Source of the DNA: Halarcobacter bivalviorum
Lineage (GTDB): Bacteria > Campylobacterota > Campylobacteria > Campylobacterales > Arcobacteraceae
Assembly (NCBI RefSeq): GCF_003346815.1
Contig: NZ_CP031217.1
Span: forward strand, 496,001-560,000
Direction of reading: 5' to 3'
DNA: 64,000 nucleotides
The translations under genes were made by a program, and so were the position numbers. Numbering within the stretch: position 1 is the first letter of the stretch; every line of letters begins with the position of its first letter. Of the stretch, positions 35,787-45,577 are shown piece after piece. The notes below the pieces were generated by a model, which was not told the DNA's origin, did not search any database, and saw only the letters and a list, made by a program, of their open reading frames with translations.

Positions 35787-35818
35787 TATTTTAAATATAG
35801 ACTTTATAGGAGAATTAA

Positions 35819-36076
35819 ATGAATTTTAAACCATTAGGAAAAAGAGTTCTTGCTCAAAGAACTGAAGTTGAAGAAAAAACTGCGAGCGGAATCATCCTAG
35901 TAGATTCTGCAAAAGAAAAACCTAATACTGCAAAAGTAATTGCTGTTGGTTCTGAAGTATCAGAATTAAAAGAAGGTGATATTATTGTATTTGAACAATA
36001 CAGAGGATCAGAACTTTCATTAGAAGGTGAAGATTATTTAGTATTAGATATTGAAAATATTATAGGGGTTATGTAA
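35819..36076 (+). CDS. groES: Co-chaperonin GroES
   Basis: The 85-residue heptameric lid of the GroEL cage. It has FKPLGKRVLAQRTE, KTASGIILVDSAKEKPN, the mobile loop region TASGIIL and GDIIVFEQYRGSEL. It is slightly short compared with Escherichia coli GroES (97), within the normal range for Campylobacterota. ATG 35819 follows AGGAG. It is cotranscribed with groEL under the CIRCE-controlled promoter. Confidence 0.97.
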   Translation: MNFKPLGKRVLAQRTEVEEKTASGIILVDSAKEKPNTAKVIAVGSEVSELKEGDIIVFEQYRGSELSLEGEDYLVLDIENIIGVM

Positions 36077-36159
36077 TAAATAGGTTACTTAGCAACCTAA
36101 GCACTTACATAAAATTATTTTACATAGTAAAATTTTTAATAAATAAAAAACGTTTATAA

Positions 36160-37803
<1,644 letters not shown>

Positions 37804-37817
37804 GAAAAGGAATAATT

Positions 37818-37839
37818 GAAAGCCAATAGTTTGGCTTTC
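37818..37839 (+). terminator. groEL terminator-like hairpin
   Basis: GAAAGCCAA (37818-37826) pairs perfectly with TTGGCTTTC (37831-37839) over the loop TAGT, 14 bases after the groEL stop. The T tract that follows is weak (ATCCTTTTC), so termination may be completed by the next hairpin. Confidence 0.6.
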
Positions 37840-37863
37840 ATCCTTTTCGCAAGCGTAGGATAT

Positions 37864-37887
37864 ATGCAAAAGTAATTTGCATTTTTT
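37864..37887 (+). terminator. Intrinsic terminator, second hairpin after groEL
   Basis: ATGCAAA (37864-37870) pairs with TTTGCAT (37876-37882) over five bases and is directly followed by a T run to 37887, a textbook intrinsic terminator for plus-strand transcripts. Confidence 0.65.
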
Positions 37888-37931
37888 GAAGCTTAAATAT
37901 TTATAACAGCTTTGTTCTGAAATATAGCCAT

Positions 37932-37963
37932 AAAAAAAGGGAAGATTTTCATCTTCCCTTTTT
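37932..37963. terminator. Symmetric A-stem-T hairpin, bidirectional terminator
   Basis: AAAGGGAAGAT (37936-37946) pairs perfectly with ATCTTCCCTTT (37951-37961) around TTTC. It is preceded by an A run and followed by a T run, so it can terminate transcripts from either strand, including the convergent YkgJ-type gene. Confidence 0.75.
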
Positions 37964-37993
37964 CCCTTATCTATAAATAAAACTCATATTTAT

Positions 37994-38019
37994 AAATTTA
38001 CTTTCTAGTAAATTTTTTT
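37994..38019 (+). terminator. Hairpin with T tail
   Basis: AAATTTACT (37994-38002) pairs with AGTAAATTT (38007-38015) over TTCT and is followed by more T to 38019. AT-rich but perfect over nine pairs. It could end a short transcript arising between 37890 and 37990 or be a back-up terminator. Confidence 0.45.
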
Positions 38020-38110
38020 AACTAAGTTTTTAACAATACTAAAATAGAAGTTCCTTTGTCATTCGCACCTCCAGTAGTGTTTTCTTAAAACAATTATGCT
38101 CCTATTAAGC

Positions 38111-38728
38111 TTAAAATTTTATAAAGTCAGTTTCTTTTTTTGAGATAAGATTTTTTAGATTTTCTATTGACTCTTTATGCATTTTAAGATACTCACTTGA
38201 GCTTTGCCCTGTATATATATAAAAATCCATATTTCTAATTTTAAGAATATTTTTAAAGTCTTCTTTTTTTAAATTTTCAAATTCAAAATGGGTATTAATA
38301 TATTTTTCTTGATAGTTATTAAATATCTCATTTTTATATGAATCATCAATAATTTGATTATTCTCAACTAATACATTTGAAGATTGATTTATTTGAGGAC
38401 ATGAACTATCTACATAGATATTATTATCTAGATTTGGACTTAAGGGATAAGTTCTACATACAGTCGGTCTATTTTCATAAATAGTACATCTTTGATTTTT
38501 TTGATATGGACAGTAGTCTTTGCCATTTGTTAAAATAATTACCGGTTTAATAAAGCCTAAATCTCCAAAGATAAAAAGGATAGGAAAATTTTTATATATC
38601 TTAACAAACTCTTCTTTTAAAATTTGAGAGTAAGTTGTTCCTCTTAAACCATTACAACAATTTGCTTCACAATTACTACATGAACCAAAAGTAAATTTTA
38701 AATTTGATGTTTCAATAAATTCTTTCAT
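38111..38728 (-). CDS. YkgJ-type cysteine cluster protein
   Basis: A 205-residue soluble protein with the N-terminal cysteine cluster FGSCSNCEANCCNGLRG and CPYQKNQRCTIYENRPTVCRTYPLSP, the signature of the YkgJ (zinc/iron-chelating) family. The eight Cys suggest one or two metal sites. The C-terminal half is helical and lysine-rich, without recognised motif. Function unknown. It is transcribed alone, convergent with groEL. Confidence 0.88.
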   Translation of the reverse strand: MKEFIETSNLKFTFGSCSNCEANCCNGLRGTTYSQILKEEFVKIYKNFPILFIFGDLGFIKPVIILTNGKDYCPYQKNQRCTIYENRPTVCRTYPLSPNLDNNIYVDSSCPQINQSSNVLVENNQIIDDSYKNEIFNNYQEKYINTHFEFENLKKEDFKNILKIRNMDFYIYTGQSSSEYLKMHKESIENLKNLISKKETDFIKF

Positions 38729-38804
38729 ATTCTCTCTTAATTTATTAATTTAAGTGTAACAAAGTTTTGTTAAAATGCCTAAAACTATTTTAATGGAAGA
38801 TAAA

Positions 38805-39578
38805 ATGAAAGAAAAATTAGTAGAAATTATAAAAGAAGCAGGAAAATTATTAAAAGAGGGATATTTTTCTAATAAAGAAGTTAACTTTAAAGCAAAAAAA
38901 GATTTAGTTACTAAATATGATGTTGCAGTAGAAAACTATTTAAAAAAAGAGTTTTTAAAAGAGTTTACTGATTTTAATATTATTGCAGAGGAATCAGATA
39001 ATACAAATATAGAGTTTAATAATTCAATAATTATTGATCCAATCGATGGAACTACAAACTTTGTAAATCAAGTACCGCATACTTGTATCTCAGTTGGAGT
39101 TTATAAGGATAAAAAACCCTTTATTGGAATAGTCTATAATCCTATTTTAGATGAATTATATGAAGCACAAATTGGCCAAGGAGCTTTTTTAAATGGAGAA
39201 AAACTAGAAGTTTCAAAAGAGAATGATTTTCAAAAATCTTTATTAGCTACGGGTTTTCCTTATAGTAATAGTACAAATCAAGATGATTTAAATGATGTAA
39301 TAGAAAAAATAAGAGTCATTCTTCCACGATGTCAAGATATTAGAAGGCTTGGAAGTGCTGCAATTGATTTATGTTTTATCGCTCGAGGGACTTATGAAGG
39401 CTATTATGAGATGAATTTAAAAGCGTGGGATGTAAGTGCAGGTATTATTATTTTACAAGAAGCAGGTGGTAAGTTTACAAGTTTAACAGGAAGTGAATAT
39501 ACCCTTTTTGAAGATAAATATATAGTTGCATCAAATGGTTTAATTCATGATGAGCTTGTTGAACTACTAAATCAGTAA
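38805..39578 (+). CDS. Inositol monophosphatase family protein
   Basis: A 257-residue Mg2+-dependent phosphatase of the inositol monophosphatase/SuhB/CysQ superfamily. Metal-binding motifs: NIIAEESDN, IIDPIDGTTNFVNQVPHTC and LKAWDVSAGIIILQEAGG. I place the start at ATG 38805, seven bases after GGAAG, because the in-frame ATG at 38775 is part of a probable -10 (TTAAAAT). Substrate cannot be assigned; bacterial members can act on inositol-phosphate, sugar phosphates or 3'-phosphoadenosine-phosphate. It is 64 bases before glmS. Confidence 0.9.
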   Translation: MKEKLVEIIKEAGKLLKEGYFSNKEVNFKAKKDLVTKYDVAVENYLKKEFLKEFTDFNIIAEESDNTNIEFNNSIIIDPIDGTTNFVNQVPHTCISVGVYKDKKPFIGIVYNPILDELYEAQIGQGAFLNGEKLEVSKENDFQKSLLATGFPYSNSTNQDDLNDVIEKIRVILPRCQDIRRLGSAAIDLCFIARGTYEGYYEMNLKAWDVSAGIIILQEAGGKFTSLTGSEYTLFEDKYIVASNGLIHDELVELLNQ

Positions 39579-39642
39579 AGTAACAATTTAGAACTTTTTA
39601 GGTAATATATCTGATTTTAAAAAAAATGAAGGCTGTAAAAGA

Positions 39643-41445
39643 ATGTGTGGAATAGTTGGATATATAGGAAAGCAAAATACAACAAAAATTTTATTAGATG
39701 GGCTAAAAGAACTAGAATATAGAGGATATGATTCTGCAGGAATTGCTCTTTTAAATAAAGAAAAGATTGATGTATTTAAAGCTTTAGGAAAATTATCTAA
39801 TTTAGAAGAAAAAGTTCAAAAAGCTACATTAAGTGAGTATTCTATAGGAATAGGTCACACAAGATGGGCAACACATGGTAAGCCAACAGAACTTAATGCA
39901 CATCCTCATTTAGGAGAGTTTTCATATGTAGTTCATAATGGAATTATTGAAAACTATAAAGAGATAAAAGATGAATTAATTCAAAAAGGTCATAAGTTTG
40001 TTTCTCAAACTGATACAGAAGTTATTGTGCACCTTTTTGAAAACTATTATAATCTTTGTAATGATGAAGATAAAGCTTTTAAGCAAACAATTGAAAGACT
40101 TGAAGGTGCTTTTTCTATTCTTTTAATCACAAAAGCAAATATTGAAAAAATATTTTTCTTTAAACATGGAAGCCCATTGATAATAGCACGTGGTAATGAA
40201 GAAGGAGAAGTTCTTTTTGCATCTTCTGATGCTCCTTTAATTGGTTTAGCTAATGATGTAGTTTATTTAGAAGATGGAGTTGGTGGAATTGCAACTGCTT
40301 CAAATATTGAATTTTTCTCAGATAACTACTCTTGGAGCACTTTACCAACTTCAAAGCAGTTTGCTCAAAAAGATGGTTTTAGATTTTTTATGGAAAAAGA
40401 AATCTATGAACAAAGTAATGTTGTAAGTGATTGTATGCTTGGAAGAATACAAGATGAAGAGATTTTATTTGATGAAATTGATTCTTCTATTATAGAAGGA
40501 ATTAATGAGATTAAAATCTGTGCTTGTGGAACATCATATCATGCAGGACTTACAGCTTCATATCTTTTTGAAAGATTAGCAAAAGTTAGATGTAATGTTG
40601 TAATTGCAAGTGAATTTAGATATAAAGAACCTCTTTTAACAAAAGATACTCTTTTCATCGTAATTAGCCAAAGTGGAGAAACAGCAGATACCTTAGAAGC
40701 TTTAAAGATGGCAAAAAATGCTGGACTTAAAACTTTAGTTGTATGTAATGTTGATAACTCTTCTATGACTAGACTTGCAGACCATACAATTTTAACAAGA
40801 GCAGGCATTGAAAAAGGTGTTGCTTCAACAAAAGCATTCTCAACTCAAACAGTTGTTCTTTGGATGCTCTCTTTGTACTTTGCTAAACAAAATGATAAAA
40901 TCTCAAAAGAGACTTTACAAAAAGAGATTCATGCATTAAGAGAAGTGCCAAAATCACTTATAGTAAGTGATAAAATGCATGAAAAAACAAAAAGATTATC
41001 AAAACGATATCTACATGGCCATGGTTTTTTCTTTATAGGACGAGATGTCTTTTTCCCATTAGCTCTTGAAGGTGCTTTAAAATTAAAAGAAATTTCATAT
41101 TTACATGCAGAGGGTTATCCAGCAGGTGAAATGAAACACGGTCCAATTGCATTAGCAGATCCTGAATTATTCACGATTGCTCTAATGCCTGAAAATTTAT
41201 TATATGACAAAATTAAATCTAATGTTGAAGAGTTAAGTGCTAGAGACTCTACTATTTGTACAATCTCTCCACTTGAATTTGAACTTAGTGATGATTTTAT
41301 TAAAACTCAAAAAACTGATCATTATATGTTAGAGTTTTTTGAAATGTTAGTTGTATTGCAACTTCTATCTATGGAGATTTCAGTACGATTAGGAAATGAT
41401 GTTGACATGCCAAGAAACTTGGCTAAGTCGGTAACTGTTGAATAA
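39643..41445 (+). CDS. glmS: Glutamine-fructose-6-phosphate aminotransferase GlmS
   Basis: GlmS makes glucosamine-6-phosphate, the entry to peptidoglycan and LPS amino sugars. The 600-residue protein has N-terminal nucleophile Cys2 (MCGIVGYIG), HTRWATHGKPT and HNGIIENYKE in the glutaminase half, and two SIS domains with CACGTSYHAGL, ISQSGETADTLEAL, STKAFSTQ and the C-terminal PRNLAKSVTVE. No glmS ribozyme is expected or seen in the 64-base gap upstream. Full length, intact. Confidence 0.97.
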   Translation: MCGIVGYIGKQNTTKILLDGLKELEYRGYDSAGIALLNKEKIDVFKALGKLSNLEEKVQKATLSEYSIGIGHTRWATHGKPTELNAHPHLGEFSYVVHNGIIENYKEIKDELIQKGHKFVSQTDTEVIVHLFENYYNLCNDEDKAFKQTIERLEGAFSILLITKANIEKIFFFKHGSPLIIARGNEEGEVLFASSDAPLIGLANDVVYLEDGVGGIATASNIEFFSDNYSWSTLPTSKQFAQKDGFRFFMEKEIYEQSNVVSDCMLGRIQDEEILFDEIDSSIIEGINEIKICACGTSYHAGLTASYLFERLAKVRCNVVIASEFRYKEPLLTKDTLFIVISQSGETADTLEALKMAKNAGLKTLVVCNVDNSSMTRLADHTILTRAGIEKGVASTKAFSTQTVVLWMLSLYFAKQNDKISKETLQKEIHALREVPKSLIVSDKMHEKTKRLSKRYLHGHGFFFIGRDVFFPLALEGALKLKEISYLHAEGYPAGEMKHGPIALADPELFTIALMPENLLYDKIKSNVEELSARDSTICTISPLEFELSDDFIKTQKTDHYMLEFFEMLVVLQLLSMEISVRLGNDVDMPRNLAKSVTVE

Positions 41446-41502
41446 ATATTAATTTTTTATTTTTTTAGTGTAGTTTAAAGATAAAAAGTAAGTATGAATT
41501 TG

Positions 41503-41554
41503 ATGGAAAACAAAAATGGAAAACAATATAGGAAAACAAAGATGGAAAACAAAA
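41503..41554 (+). repeat. Four tandem copies of a 13-bp repeat across the metK start
   Basis: Units begin at 41503, 41516, 41529 and 41542, exactly 13 bases apart: ATGGAAAACAAAA, ATGGAAAACAATA, TAGGAAAACAAAG, ATGGAAAACAAAA. The third unit supplies the AGGA ribosome site and the fourth the likely metK start codon. Because 13 is not a multiple of three, a change in copy number would alter in-frame upstream starts and spacing. Confidence 0.9.
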
Positions 41555-42750
41555 CAAGCTACTTATTTACAAGTGAAGTTGTAAGTCCTGGACACCCAGA
41601 CAAATGTGCAGATATTATTGCAGATACAATAGTTGATAAATTAATTATTGAAGACTCTGAGAGTAGAGTTGCTTCAGAAGTATTTGTTGCAGGAAAGCAC
41701 GTTGTTATTGGTGGAGAGGTTAAATCGAAATGTCAACTTTCACAAGAAGAATATGAAACACTAGTAAAAGATGCACTAGCAAAAATTGGATATGACGGTA
41801 AGTCTGCATTTACAAAAGAGCAATGTCTTCACCCAGATGATGTACAAGTTCAAGTTTTATTAAATCAACAATCTCCTGATATCTCTCAAGGTGTTGACCA
41901 AGAGACAGGTGAAATAGGAGCAGGGGACCAAGGAATTATGTTCGGTTTCGCTTCTTCTGAAACTGCTGATTTAATGCCTGCAGCTATTACATATGCAAGA
42001 ATGCTTTGTGATAAAGTATATAATTATGCATTAAAACATAATCAAAAACTTGGAGTTGATATTAAAACTCAAGTTACTGTTGATTATGGAACAAAAGAGA
42101 ATTTTGAGAATTGTAAACCTCAAAAAATTCATACAATTGTTGTAAGTGCACCTTCAGTTGAAGGTATGCCAATTGAAGAAGTAAGAGCTTTAATTCAAGG
42201 TCTTATTGATGATACTGGTTTACCAACTGATATGTATAATAAAGATGAGACAATTATTCATATTAATCCTACAGGAAGATATGTAAATCATTCATCTTTA
42301 CATGATTCAGGATTAACTGGAAGAAAACTGATTGTAGACTCTTTTGGTGGATATTCTCCTATTGGTGGAGGAGCTCAGTCTTCAAAAGATTATACAAAAG
42401 TTGATAGATCTGGTCTTTATGCTGCAAGATGGATTGCAAAAAATATCGTAGCAGCAGGACTTGCTAAAAAAGCAATTGTACAAATTTCATATGCAATTGG
42501 AGTTGCTAGACCAACTTCTGTTGCTGTTGATACAATGGGTACTTTTACAAAACATAATGATGATAAATTATCTCAAGTTATAATGAGTGAGTATCCTTTA
42601 ACTCCTAAGTGGATTACTGAAAAATTTGGTTTAGATAAACCAAGTGAAAAAACTTTCCTTTATGCAGATGTTGCATCAAGAGGACAAGTTGGACAAAGTG
42701 ATTATCCTTGGGAAAAACTTGACGAAGTTGAGAAACTGAAAAATATTTAA
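41542..42750 (+). CDS. metK: S-adenosylmethionine synthetase MetK
   Basis: MetK makes S-adenosylmethionine from methionine and ATP. The 402-residue protein has FTSEVVSPGHPDKCADIIAD, the ATP motif GAGDQGIMFG and the P-loop-like GGGAQSSKDYTKVDRS (many family members have GGGAFSGKD; this is a small difference also seen in related bacteria as far as I recall). I choose ATG 41542, seven bases after AGGA, giving MENKTSYLFTSE. Longer in-frame starts at 41494 and 41503 would add the translated tandem repeat, which is not family-like. Confidence 0.95.
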   Translation: MENKTSYLFTSEVVSPGHPDKCADIIADTIVDKLIIEDSESRVASEVFVAGKHVVIGGEVKSKCQLSQEEYETLVKDALAKIGYDGKSAFTKEQCLHPDDVQVQVLLNQQSPDISQGVDQETGEIGAGDQGIMFGFASSETADLMPAAITYARMLCDKVYNYALKHNQKLGVDIKTQVTVDYGTKENFENCKPQKIHTIVVSAPSVEGMPIEEVRALIQGLIDDTGLPTDMYNKDETIIHINPTGRYVNHSSLHDSGLTGRKLIVDSFGGYSPIGGGAQSSKDYTKVDRSGLYAARWIAKNIVAAGLAKKAIVQISYAIGVARPTSVAVDTMGTFTKHNDDKLSQVIMSEYPLTPKWITEKFGLDKPSEKTFLYADVASRGQVGQSDYPWEKLDEVEKLKNI

Positions 42751-42777
42751 AAAGATAAATTTTAAAAAGGATTTATA

Positions 42778-43644
42778 ATGGATTTAAAAAACTTATTTAG
42801 TAAAATTTCATTTGATAATAAAGAGCAACAAGCTACAAAAAAAGATGCTCCAACACACTGGATTAAATGTCCTGAATGTTCATCTTTAATGTTTTTTAAA
42901 GAGGTAGAGAACCAAAATAATATCTGCCCTAAGTGTAATTTTCATATGAGAATTGGAGCAAAAAGAAGAATTGAGATTTTAGCAGATAGTGACTCATTTG
43001 TTGAGTATGATGCTGATTTAAGACCTATAGATCCTTTAAAATTTGTTGATAAAAAGTCTTATAAAAAAAGAGTTGATGAAGCTGAGAAAAAAACAGGAAG
43101 AACTTCTGCTGTTGTAAGTGGAGAGTGTAATATTAATGGTGTTCCTGTTCAAATAGTTGTATTTGATTTTGCCTTTATGGGTGGTTCTTTAGGTTCTGTA
43201 GAGGGTGAAAAAATTGTTAGAGCTGTAAATAGAGCTATGGAAAAGCATCAAGGGTTAATTATTGTTTCTGCTTCAGGAGGTGCAAGAATGCAAGAGTCAA
43301 CTTTCTCATTAATGCAAATGGCAAAAACATCTGCAGCACTGAAGAAAATGGACCAAGCTAAACTACCTTATATTTCTGTATTAACAGACCCAACTATGGG
43401 TGGAGTATCTGCTTCATTTGCTTTCTTAGGTGATATTATAATGGCTGAACCAGGTGCATTAGTAGGTTTCGCTGGACAAAGAGTTATTAAGCAAACTATT
43501 GGTGCAGATTTACCAGAAGGTTTCCAAAGAGCTGAATTCTTACTAGAAAAAGGTTCAATTGATATGGTTGTTAATAGAAGTGATATGAAGAAAACTCTAT
43601 CTGACCTATTAACAATGTTTTATAAAAATATCTCAGCAAGTTAA
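42778..43644 (+). CDS. accD: Acetyl-CoA carboxylase carboxyltransferase subunit beta AccD
   Basis: AccD with AccA transfers CO2 from biotin to acetyl-CoA to begin fatty acid synthesis. The 288-residue protein has the N-terminal four-Cys zinc ribbon ([10 protein letters not shown] and [12 protein letters not shown]), and the crotonase-like body with [52 protein letters not shown] and [13 protein letters not shown] strong hairpin follows its stop at 43651-43675. ATG 42778 follows AAAAGGA. Confidence 0.96.
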   Translation: MDLKNLFSKISFDNKEQQATKKDAPTHWIKCPECSSLMFFKEVENQNNICPKCNFHMRIGAKRRIEILADSDSFVEYDADLRPIDPLKFVDKKSYKKRVDEAEKKTGRTSAVVSGECNINGVPVQIVVFDFAFMGGSLGSVEGEKIVRAVNRAMEKHQGLIIVSASGGARMQESTFSLMQMAKTSAALKKMDQAKLPYISVLTDPTMGGVSASFAFLGDIIMAEPGALVGFAGQRVIKQTIGADLPEGFQRAEFLLEKGSIDMVVNRSDMKKTLSDLLTMFYKNISAS

Positions 43645-43650
43645 TTTTTT

Positions 43651-43675
43651 ATAAAGTTCCTTTTTGGAACTTTAT
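43651..43675 (+). terminator. Terminator-like hairpin after accD
   Basis: ATAAAGTTCC (43651-43660) pairs perfectly with GGAACTTTAT (43666-43675) over a T5 loop, six bases after the accD stop and nine before the rlmH ATG. It may attenuate read-through into rlmH and, because of its position, could cover the rlmH ribosome-binding region. Confidence 0.6.
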
Positions 43676-43683
43676 ATCTTCTT

Positions 43684-44139
43684 ATGAAAATAAATATTTA
43701 TGCAATAGTAAAACCAAGTAGTGATGATTTTGATAAACTAAATAAAGAGTTTATTAAAATGTGTTCAAAATATGCTAAAGTTGAAGTTCATCACATCTTT
43801 GATAAGAATATTGCAAAAGCTCAAAATATCTCTCAAAATGAAGCACAAAAATCTTATACACAAGCTTTCGAAAAGTATTTAACAGGTCACTGTATAGCAC
43901 TTGACGTTTTAGGAAAAAAGATTGATAGTTTTAAATTCTCTGAATTAATTTCAAATGATAGTGAAGTTAATTTCTTCATTGGTGGAGCTTATGGCTTTGA
44001 AAGGGAATTTTTAAATAGATGTCAAAGTGTTATTAGTCTTAGTGATTTAACTATGGCTCACAAAGTTGTTACAGTCGTCTTACTAGAACAAATCTTCAGA
44101 GGATTAGCAATAAAGAATAATCACCCATATCATAAATAA
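43684..44139 (+). CDS. rlmH: 23S rRNA pseudouridine methyltransferase RlmH
   Basis: RlmH (SPOUT family) methylates pseudouridine 1915 of 23S rRNA. The 151-residue protein has INIYAIVKPSSDDF, YLTGHCIALDVLGKKIDSF, the SAM-binding NFFIGGAYGFEREFL, SLSDLTMAHKVVTVVLLEQIFRGLAI and the C-terminal NHPYHK typical of the family. The ribosome site is poor and lies in the 3' arm of the upstream hairpin, with ATG nine bases after it. Confidence 0.94.
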   Translation: MKINIYAIVKPSSDDFDKLNKEFIKMCSKYAKVEVHHIFDKNIAKAQNISQNEAQKSYTQAFEKYLTGHCIALDVLGKKIDSFKFSELISNDSEVNFFIGGAYGFEREFLNRCQSVISLSDLTMAHKVVTVVLLEQIFRGLAIKNNHPYHK

Positions 44140-44188
44140 TTTATAATATTTTCAGTATAATTGCAAAATTTTTTAAATAAGGTATAAT

Positions 44189-44542
44189 ATGGCTAATGCA
44201 AAACAGATTGAAGAGTTGAAAAATATTCTCTTGGAAAGAAAAGAATTAATCACTCGAAATATCCAAGGAAGCAGGGACAGTATCGATTCTTTAAAGAATT
44301 CTGAGTGTAATGATGAATATGATTATGCAGAGGTTTCAAGTGATAGTTTTAAGGAAGGGATTATCGCAAACCAACAAATTAAAGAGTTAAATGAGATTGA
44401 AGATGCACTAAAAAGAATTGATAAAGGTACTTATGGTATTTGTGAAATGTGTGATGAGTCTATAGCTATTGGAAGACTTAGAGCAAAACCATTTGCAAAA
44501 TATTGTACTCCTTGTAGAGAGATTCACGAACAAGAACAATAA
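44189..44542 (+). CDS. DksA/TraR-family zinc finger regulator
   Basis: A 117-residue protein with an N-terminal coiled coil (IEELKNILLERKELITRN) and a C-terminal C4 zinc finger (GICEMCDESIAIGRLRA and YCTPCREIHE). DksA-type proteins bind the RNA polymerase secondary channel and tune stable-RNA and stress promoters. It is shorter than E. coli DksA (151) but of usual size for Campylobacterota DksA. A TATAAT at 44156-44161 is a good -10 for its own promoter. The coiled-coil tip acidic pair is present as SDSFKEG-like sequence, less clear by eye. Confidence 0.9.
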   Translation: MANAKQIEELKNILLERKELITRNIQGSRDSIDSLKNSECNDEYDYAEVSSDSFKEGIIANQQIKELNEIEDALKRIDKGTYGICEMCDESIAIGRLRAKPFAKYCTPCREIHEQEQ

Positions 44543-44555
44543 TAAAGGATTTTAT

Positions 44556-45575
44556 GTGGGACTTAAAAAATATATAGGGTTTTCCCTTTTATTAATAATT
44601 GCTATTGGACTTTATGTTTATAGTGTAGAAAGTGGTAGTTATGAAATTACAATTTTAGATTATACTATGCAGTTGCCTACAGTATTGTGGGTTATTATTC
44701 CAGTTACAGCATTATTCTTTTTTACAGTTCTGCATCTAATATTTTATGGTTCACTAAATTTCTTTAAAACAAGAAATTTTGTTAAAGATGAAGAATCAAT
44801 TATTGAAACAGTAAAAGCTTTACTACTTGAAAAAGAGGATAAAAGAAGATTTAAAACTGAAGGTTATAAAAACTTAGCTTCAATTTTAAAACAATTAAAT
44901 ATCTCAATAAAAGAAGGTACATTTACTTCTTCAAATGAAGAATTAAATAATATCGTTGCTTCAATAAAAGATATTGAAGATGGTAAATATGTTTCAGAGA
45001 AAACTCTAAAACTTAATCCAGATTCATCTTTAGCTAAAAAGAATTTAATAAATAAAATCAATGAACAAGTTGATTATGCAGTTGATATTCTGAAAAAACA
45101 AGATAATTTTTCAGAAGAGGTTGTTAAAGCAGCTTTTTATACTGTTTTAGAAAATAAAAGCATGACAACTGTTAAAAAAGTATATTCTAGTGTAAAACTT
45201 ACAAAAGATATGGCTTTAAAACTATTTTTAAAAGATATTGATAATACAGAATTTGGATTATCAAAAGATGAAATACAAAAAATTACAAAAACTTTAAATT
45301 ATACAAATGAAGAGTATTTAACTCTTGCGAAATTATATAAAGATGCATTAAACCCAGATAAATTATTAGACCTTTTTGAAACATTATCAACAGATAATGA
45401 AGATGCAATTGGTGCATACTTTTATATTCTATTAGAGCTTGAAATGATTGATCAATTAAAAGATTTATTATCAGGATATAATGATGATGATGAACATAAA
45501 GCAATTAGAGCTTTACTAGATTTAAAAGATGCTGGAAAACATTACTCTTTCGAAGATATAACTAACATAAATTAA
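44556..45575 (+). CDS. Two-TM membrane protein of unknown function
   Basis: A 339-residue product not recognised as a named family. I place the start at GTG 44556, six bases after AAAGGA (44545-44549), giving GLKKYIGFSLLLIIAIGLYVY; the open frame extends upstream into dksA but without a site. There are two TM segments (about 7-24 and 45-66) separated by a short loop, then a large soluble acidic and helical domain (about 75-339) with KNLASILKQLNISIKEG and tetratricopeptide-like spacing towards the end (NTEEYLTLAKLYKDALN-like). It lies between dksA and dusB with two bases to the latter, an order likely to be conserved. Function unknown. Confidence 0.8.
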   Translation: MGLKKYIGFSLLLIIAIGLYVYSVESGSYEITILDYTMQLPTVLWVIIPVTALFFFTVLHLIFYGSLNFFKTRNFVKDEESIIETVKALLLEKEDKRRFKTEGYKNLASILKQLNISIKEGTFTSSNEELNNIVASIKDIEDGKYVSEKTLKLNPDSSLAKKNLINKINEQVDYAVDILKKQDNFSEEVVKAAFYTVLENKSMTTVKKVYSSVKLTKDMALKLFLKDIDNTEFGLSKDEIQKITKTLNYTNEEYLTLAKLYKDALNPDKLLDLFETLSTDNEDAIGAYFYILLELEMIDQLKDLLSGYNDDDEHKAIRALLDLKDAGKHYSFEDITNIN

Positions 45576-45577
45576 TA

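Larger units (their letters stand above)
37804..38110. other. 307-base gene-free region with four hairpins
   Basis: This stretch between groEL and the convergent YkgJ-type gene holds no credible protein gene. It contains four perfect hairpins (37818-37839, 37864-37887, 37936-37961, 37994-38015), three of them followed by T runs on the plus strand. A TAAAAT -10-like hexamer lies near 38039 and downstream of it a C-rich CACCTCC, complementary to a Shine-Dalgarno sequence, so a small RNA is possible but unproven. On the minus strand the same segment reads GGAGGTGCGAATG followed by a six-codon mini-ORF. Confidence 0.5.

Noticed and set aside
41446-41541. SAM riboswitch upstream of metK
   Set aside because: The 96-base gap consists of AT-rich sequence and the tandem repeat, without the paired helices of a SAM aptamer.
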